Program-made: the position numbers and the translations under genes
Assembly: GCF_003344865.1 (NCBI RefSeq)
Contig: NZ_CP031165.1
Location: 3,973,910 to 4,037,909, forward strand
Origin: Euzebya pacifica
GTDB lineage: Bacteria > Actinomycetota > Nitriliruptoria > Euzebyales > Euzebyaceae
Length of the DNA stretch: 64,000 bases
Direction of reading: 5' to 3'
In this document: positions 59,741 to 64,000 of the stretch, piece after piece
Layout: each line of letters starts with the position of its first letter
Numbering within the stretch: position 1 is the first letter of the stretch
The notes under the pieces: model-generated
Database searches by the model: none
Told to the model about the DNA's origin: nothing
The model's input: the letters and a program-made list of their open reading frames with translations, nothing else

Positions 59741-61360
59741 CTAGGGGGCGCCCGTCTCGGCCTTGGGGTTGCCGGCCAGGCGGAACGCCTTGTTGAGCCC
59801 GTTGACGAACGCCCGGGCCGACGCCTCGACGACGTCGGTGGACACCCCACGGCCGGTGTAGCGCCGACCGTCGACCTCGACTTGGCACGTCACGTCGCCC
59901 AGCGCGTCCACGCCCGGGGTCACCGCCGCCACGTTGTAGGTGACGAGTCGCCCCTCCACCCCGCAGGCACGGCGGATCGCGCCGCAGACGGCGTCGATCA
60001 TGCCGTCCCCGACGGCGGCTTCGGTGACCTCGCGTCCGTCGTCCATGTGCTTGACCCGCACCGTGGCGGTCGGCGCGGTGGTCGTGCCACCCGACACCTG
60101 GGTCCAGACCAGCTCGTAGGCGTCCTCGGCGGCGCTGTACAGCTCGTCGGCCAGGATCGCCTCCAGGTCGGCGTCGGAGATGTCGGACTTGCGGTCGGCC
60201 AGCTCCTTGAAGCGGTCGAACGCCCGGCCGATCTCCTCCTTCTCCAGGGTGTAGCCCATCTCCTCCAGCGCCTGCGCGAACGCGTGACGACCCGAGTGCT
60301 TGCCCAGGACGATCTGCGCGCCGGTGTAGCCCAGGTCCTCGGCGTTCATGATCTCGTAGGTCAGCCGGTCCTGGATGACGCCGTGCTGGTGGATGCCCGA
60401 CTCGTGGGCGAAGGCGTTGCGGCCGACGACGGCCTTGTTGAACTGGATCGGGTAGCCGGTCAGCTGCGCCACCATGCGGGATGTCCGGGCGATCTCCTTG
60501 GTGTTGACGTTCAGCGACTTGTTGATCAGGTCGCGGCGGGTGTTGAGCGCCATGACGACCTCTTCCATCGAGCAGTTGCCGGCCCGCTCCCCCAGCCCGT
60601 TGACGGCCACCTCGACCTGGCGGGCACCGTTGCGGACGGCCTCCACGGAGTTGGCGACGGCCAGCCCCAGGTCGTTGTGGCAGTGCACGCTGATGGCGGC
60701 GTCATCACCGACACGGCGGACGATGTCGCCGATCAGGGTGCCGAAGTCGTGGGGCAGGGCGTAGCCGACGGTGTCGGGGATGTTGACGGTGGTGGCGCCG
60801 GCTTCGACGACGGCATCGACGATCCGCAGCAGGAAGTCGGGGTTGGTGCGGGTGGCGTCCTGGGGGCTGAACTCGACGTTGTCGGTGTAGGACAGCGCCT
60901 GCTTCACCGCCTCGACGGACTGCTCGATGATCTGGTCCTCGCTGGCGCCCTTCAGCATCACGTTGCGGTGGATCTCACTGGTGGACAGGAAGACGTGGAT
61001 CCGTGAGGCGTCCGCACCCTTCAGCGCGTCGGCGGCCTTGCGGATGTCGTCGGGATGGCAGCGGGCCAGCGCCGCGATGACGGGGGCGGCCCCGCCGTCG
61101 GCGTACCGGTGCGTCCCGACGGTGTCGGCGATGGCCTTGACCCCGTCGAAGTCGCCCTGGGAGGTGATGGGGAAGCCGGCCTCGATGACGTCGACCCGCA
61201 GGCGCGCCAGCTGCTCGGCGATCTCCAGCTTCTCACCGACGTCCAGCGAGATGCCGGGGGCCTGCTCGCCGTCGCGGAGCGTCGTGTCGAAGATGGTGAC
61301 GGGCTTGCCGTCGGGAGTGGTGGCGGGGACGTCGGTGACGGGGGTACCGGTCTTGGACAT
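59741..61360 (-). CDS. leuA: 2-isopropylmalate synthase
   Basis: A 539-aa enzyme condensing acetyl-CoA and 2-oxoisovalerate, the first step of leucine synthesis. VTIFDTTLRDGEQAPGISLDVGEKLEIAEQLARLRVDVIEAGFP is the catalytic start; HCHNDLGLAVANSVEAVRNGARQVEVAVNGLGERAGNCSMEEVVMAL is the family signature; HESGIHQHGV and ALEEMGYTLEKEEI follow. The C-terminal 130 residues form the leucine-sensing domain. It is the short, standard bacterial type, not the long actinobacterial LeuA (about 600 aa). AGGAGAAG precedes the ATG. A leucine leader peptide lies 109 bases upstream of the start. Confidence 0.95.
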   Translation of the reverse strand: MSKTGTPVTDVPATTPDGKPVTIFDTTLRDGEQAPGISLDVGEKLEIAEQLARLRVDVIEAGFPITSQGDFDGVKAIADTVGTHRYADGGAAPVIAALARCHPDDIRKAADALKGADASRIHVFLSTSEIHRNVMLKGASEDQIIEQSVEAVKQALSYTDNVEFSPQDATRTNPDFLLRIVDAVVEAGATTVNIPDTVGYALPHDFGTLIGDIVRRVGDDAAISVHCHNDLGLAVANSVEAVRNGARQVEVAVNGLGERAGNCSMEEVVMALNTRRDLINKSLNVNTKEIARTSRMVAQLTGYPIQFNKAVVGRNAFAHESGIHQHGVIQDRLTYEIMNAEDLGYTGAQIVLGKHSGRHAFAQALEEMGYTLEKEEIGRAFDRFKELADRKSDISDADLEAILADELYSAAEDAYELVWTQVSGGTTTAPTATVRVKHMDDGREVTEAAVGDGMIDAVCGAIRRACGVEGRLVTYNVAAVTPGVDALGDVTCQVEVDGRRYTGRGVSTDVVEASARAFVNGLNKAFRLAGNPKAETGAP

Positions 61361-61393
61361 GGCGGGGGTCTTCTCCTGGATCGATGCGTTGCG

Positions 61394-61466
61394 GCGTGAG
61401 AATCACGCGGGATGCATCCACCTGTCGACTCCGCAGGGCGAGTGGATGCGACGCATCACCCTGCGG
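61394..61466 (-). promoter_or_regulatory. Leucine attenuator RNA of leuA
   Basis: On minus, CCGCAGGG (61466-61459) pairs with CCCTGCGG (61438-61431), enclosing a GATGC-GCATC mini-stem. Alternatively GCATCCAC (61449-61442) pairs with GTGGATGC (61421-61414). The two cannot form as a simple nested fold, so they act as switch states or a pseudoknot. A small GCGTGA/TCACGC hairpin (61394-61408) follows; no U-run is present, so termination could be Rho-dependent or control could act on translation. Confidence 0.65.
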
Positions 61467-61468
61467 CG

Positions 61469-61552
61469 TCAAAGAAGAAGGAGGCCGAACGCGGGCACGT
61501 CATCGGCGACCAGCAGCAGGCTGGTCAGCGGAGCAACGATCGTGCGCGTCAT
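61469..61552 (-). CDS. leuL: Leucine leader peptide of leuA
   Basis: A 27-aa frame from ATG 61552 to TGA 61469: MTRTIVAPLTSLLLVADD, then VPAFGLLLL. Eight of 27 residues are Leu, in runs of three and four; the four-Leu run directly precedes the stop and the alternative RNA structures. TACACA lies eight bases upstream of the ATG with no ribosome binding site, so the peptide is probably translated from a leaderless transcript. The C-terminus matches the leuCD leader ([10 protein letters not shown]). Confidence 0.75.
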   Translation of the reverse strand: MTRTIVAPLTSLLLVADDVPAFGLLLL

Positions 61553-61625
61553 CGGCACAATGTGTACGTGCCCGACGGCCCCACGTCAACTCGACCGTGC
61601 TGGACCGATCGGCCCGGACGAATCG

Positions 61626-62468
61626 TCACCCCTTGACCGAGCCCTGTGTCAGGCCGCTGACGATGTACGTCTGCAGGTACAGGAACAGCAGAACCGTTGG
61701 CACCGATCCGATGACCGCACCGGCAGCGAAGGGGCCCCAGCGGGCGCCGTAGCGGTCGGCGACGAAGCGAAACAGACCGATCGACAGGGTCCACGAGTCC
61801 TCGTTGTTGGACAGCACCGCGTTGGCGATGACGAAGTCGTTGAGGATCGTCACGAACGCCAGCAGCCCGACGACCGCCAGGATCGGGGCGGCCAGCGGCA
61901 TGATGATGCGGCTGTAGATCTGCCAGTGGGTGGCGCCGTCGACGCGGGCGGACTCATCCAGGTCGTGGGGGATGGTGTCGAAGAACCCCTTGATCAGCCA
62001 GGTGTTCACCCCCATGGCGCCACCGAGGTACACGAGGATCAGGCCGCTGATGGTGCCGGTGCCGATGGACGGGGCGACGTCGCCGATGCGGATCATCATC
62101 AGGTAGATCGCGACGAACGCCAGCAGCTGGGGAAACATCTGCACGAGCACGAGGCTCAGCAGCCCGGCCCGTCGTCCGGTGAACCGCAGGCGGCTGAAGG
62201 CGTAGGCGGCAAGGGCGGCCAGCAGCACCGTGCCGAACGCCCCGACTCCGGCGACGACCATGGAGTTGCGGAACCACGTCCAGAAGCCGGTCTCGAACAG
62301 CCGCCGGAAGTTGTCCAGCGTCGGGTTGTCGGGGACCAGCTGCTGGCCCGACAGGGTGCTGGTCGGGTTGACGGATGCCGAGACGACCCAGACGACAGGG
62401 AAGAGGGCGAAGGCGACGGCGAGCAGGCCCACGAGGTGGCGCCAGCCGAGGTCACGGAACCAGCGCAT
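61626..62468 (-). CDS. malG: Maltose/maltodextrin-type ABC transporter permease (MalG)
   Basis: A 280-aa inner-membrane permease with six spans (HLVGLLAVAFALFPVVWVVS, WFRNSMVVAGVGAFGTVLLAALAAYAFSRLRF, and others). The cytoplasmic EAA loop is ESARVDGATHWQIYSRIIMPLAAPILAVVG. FVTILNDFVIANAVLSNNEDSWTLSIGL and the terminal GLTQGSVKG match MalG, whose C-terminal tail reaches into the ATPase dimer. The ATG overlaps the malF stop as TGATG. No ATPase or binding protein gene is in the window; they presumably lie beyond its end. Confidence 0.9.
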   Translation of the reverse strand: MRWFRDLGWRHLVGLLAVAFALFPVVWVVSASVNPTSTLSGQQLVPDNPTLDNFRRLFETGFWTWFRNSMVVAGVGAFGTVLLAALAAYAFSRLRFTGRRAGLLSLVLVQMFPQLLAFVAIYLMMIRIGDVAPSIGTGTISGLILVYLGGAMGVNTWLIKGFFDTIPHDLDESARVDGATHWQIYSRIIMPLAAPILAVVGLLAFVTILNDFVIANAVLSNNEDSWTLSIGLFRFVADRYGARWGPFAAGAVIGSVPTVLLFLYLQTYIVSGLTQGSVKG

Positions 62469-64000
62469 CACGCGATCTCCTCCAGCGAGCGGGTGTAGCG
62501 GAAGCTGTAGGCGCTGATCCCGGCGACCATGACGAAGATCAGCACCGCGATCGCGGCGGCGAACCCGTAGTCGGCGCCGCGGCCGGACTCGAAGGCGATC
62601 CGGTAGACGTAGCTGACAAGGATGTCGGTGTGGCCGGCGGGCGTCTGTGCACCCTGGATCGGCGGCCCACCGCGGGTCACCAGGTAGACGGTGTTGAAGT
62701 TGTTGAAGTTGAACGCGAACGAGGCGATCAGCAGCGGGGCGACGGTGATCATGAGGTTCGGCAGGGTGATGCGGGCGAACTTCTGCCACGCGTTGGCCCC
62801 GTCGACCGAGGCGGCCTCGAGCATGTCGGCGGGGATGGCCTGCAGCGCGCCGGTGCACACGAGGAACATGTAGGGGAAGCCCAGCCACAGGTTGACCAGC
62901 AGGATCGACACCTTGGCCCAGACGGGGTCGTTGAGCCACGGGATGTTTGCCCCGATCAGCTCGTTGACCGCCCCGAACTCGGTGTTGAGCAGGCCGGCCC
63001 ACACCAGGGCGGTGAGGAACGACGGCAGCGCATAAGGGATGACCAGCAGGCTGCGGTACAGCCGTCGGCTGCGCAGCCGCGGTTCGTTCAGGGCCAGCGC
63101 CAGCCCGAGGCCGAGGGCGAAGGTCAGGAACACCGACCCGATCGCGAACCCGTAGTTCCAGGCGAACACGCGCAGGAACGGTCCCCGGATGAGGGGTGAG
63201 GTGAAGGCGCGGGTGTAGTTGCCGGGTCCCGTGACGGCGACCCAGCCGGGTTGCAGCACGTCACCGTCGTCGCTGACGAAGTTGCCGTCGAGGGGCGTGT
63301 ACTCCACCCCCGTGCCGGTATCGACGAGGACGTCCCGCTCCTCGTCGTAGGTGCGCGTGGTCTCCGCCCGTGCGGCGGTGGTCAGCGACTGCAGCTGGAT
63401 GGCGCCGGCCTCGGCAGGCACGCGCAGCTGGCCGAGCGCGGTCTGCACGGCCTGTGCCTCGACCAGCGACAGCCGTTCGTAGGCGCCGACGGCGACGACC
63501 CGATCGTCCTCCAGCGTGACGTCGGGCAGGTCCTCCAGCGGCACGAGCTCCTCGGCGGTGCCGAAGAACACCTGCTCGTCGGGATCGGTCAGCAGCAAGC
63601 CGATCCCTTCGACGCCGGGGTCCTCACCGGCGTCGGGGTCGGCGAAGACCGCGACGTCGTAGCGGACGGCGTCGGTTGGCACCCGTGTGGCCTGGGCCTG
63701 GAGCTGCTCGATCGCCCCGGCCTTGTCCAGCACGTTGCCGGTGCCGAAGTTCGTCAGGCTGACGTAGCCGGTGTAGAGCACCGGGTAGATCTGGAAGACC
63801 AGCAGGAACAGGGTGCCGGGGACGATGAACTTCAGGGGCGTGTGACCCCGCCGGGTGAACAGCCAGACGAGGGCGACGGTCGCCGCCCACATGGCGGCCA
63901 GCCCCACCCAGGCCTGCTCCCCCACCAGCGTGCCGGTGAACACCACGGCCTGGTAGACCACCAGGCCGAGCACGCTGATGCGGAGCAGGACCCCGAGGGG
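62468..64000 (-). CDS. malF: Maltose/maltodextrin-type ABC transporter permease (MalF), 5' partial
   Basis: The frame stays open to the window edge, so the true start lies beyond 64000. PGTLFLLVFQIYPVLYTGYVSLTNFGTGN is followed by a roughly 180-residue extracytoplasmic insert (about residues 75-255 of the visible part) with the features of the MalF P2 loop that contacts the binding protein. The EAA loop is EAASVDGANAWQKFARITLPNLMITVAPLLIASFAFNFNNFN. The large P2 insert and NFNNFN region support MalF over other sugar permeases. The gene is coupled to malG. Confidence 0.9.
   Translation of the reverse strand, partial: PLGVLLRISVLGLVVYQAVVFTGTLVGEQAWVGLAAMWAATVALVWLFTRRGHTPLKFIVPGTLFLLVFQIYPVLYTGYVSLTNFGTGNVLDKAGAIEQLQAQATRVPTDAVRYDVAVFADPDAGEDPGVEGIGLLLTDPDEQVFFGTAEELVPLEDLPDVTLEDDRVVAVGAYERLSLVEAQAVQTALGQLRVPAEAGAIQLQSLTTAARAETTRTYDEERDVLVDTGTGVEYTPLDGNFVSDDGDVLQPGWVAVTGPGNYTRAFTSPLIRGPFLRVFAWNYGFAIGSVFLTFALGLGLALALNEPRLRSRRLYRSLLVIPYALPSFLTALVWAGLLNTEFGAVNELIGANIPWLNDPVWAKVSILLVNLWLGFPYMFLVCTGALQAIPADMLEAASVDGANAWQKFARITLPNLMITVAPLLIASFAFNFNNFNTVYLVTRGGPPIQGAQTPAGHTDILVSYVYRIAFESGRGADYGFAAAIAVLIFVMVAGISAYSFRYTRSLEEIA

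Overview
This window comes from a very GC-rich actinobacterium. The content (several Lactobacillus-type CWB2 cell-wall-binding repeats fused to extracellular enzymes, an F420-pathway guanylyltransferase, SigE-type and ECF42-type sigma factors, a type II NADH dehydrogenase, a fused CysN-CysC) would fit a deep-branching lineage such as Euzebya/Nitriliruptoria. That placement is an inference from gene content only. No prophage, insertion sequence, CRISPR array or rRNA operon is visible. Two tRNA genes (Gln-CTG, Glu-CTC) lie at 5.6-5.8 kb, close to gltX.

Layout. 0-5.4 kb: the 3' part of a wall-anchored beta-helix protein, cofC/fbiD, a divergent cold-shock-like gene, two small divergent genes sharing a palindromic promoter, a block of palindromic repeats and a PrsW-type protease. 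5.5-18.3 kb: tRNAs, alkB, gltX, a MerR regulator with its operator and divergent membrane protein, a FAH-family enzyme, cimA-yihY, an EamA exporter behind a cysteine-containing mini-ORF, a secreted hydrolase and an NhaP2-like antiporter. 18.4-25 kb: pfkA facing the run leuB-ilvE-ndh-cyclase, then a Tat-exported TIM-barrel protein. 25-34 kb: small enzymes, then a divergent pair of exported copper proteins (multicopper oxidase-CWB2 and cupredoxin-CWB2-CHRD). 34-39.7 kb: two ECF sigma modules and a group 1/2 sigma factor. 40-47.3 kb: envelope-stress-like membrane proteins, a PadR operon and a SNF2 helicase coupled to a SWIM-family protein that has lost its zinc finger. 47.4-55 kb: leuCD with a 65-aa first gene and a leucine leader peptide, cysD, a GGDEF protein, a DUF421 protein and cysNC. 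55-57.5 kb: a three-gene surface-protein run. 57.6-61.6 kb: a Uma2 protein, decaying genes, and leuA with a second leucine leader. 61.6-64 kb: malG and malF.

How the genes work together. Five leucine/isoleucine genes or pairs (cimA, ilvE, leuB, leuCD, leuA) are spread over several transcripts. CimA makes citramalate, which LeuCD and LeuB can carry toward isoleucine. leuA and the leuCD operon each begin with a leader peptide ending in a leucine run, followed by alignable RNA, so both look attenuated by leucyl-tRNA supply. CysD and CysNC form the sulfate-activation route. The two copper proteins could form a wall-bound electron-transfer pair.

A general property is that many genes start 6-10 bases downstream of a TANNNT -10 hexamer, without a ribosome binding site. 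Leaderless or near-leaderless transcripts therefore appear common. I used this to choose several starts, including that of the multicopper oxidase. All function calls rest on reading sequences by eye; no database search was possible.
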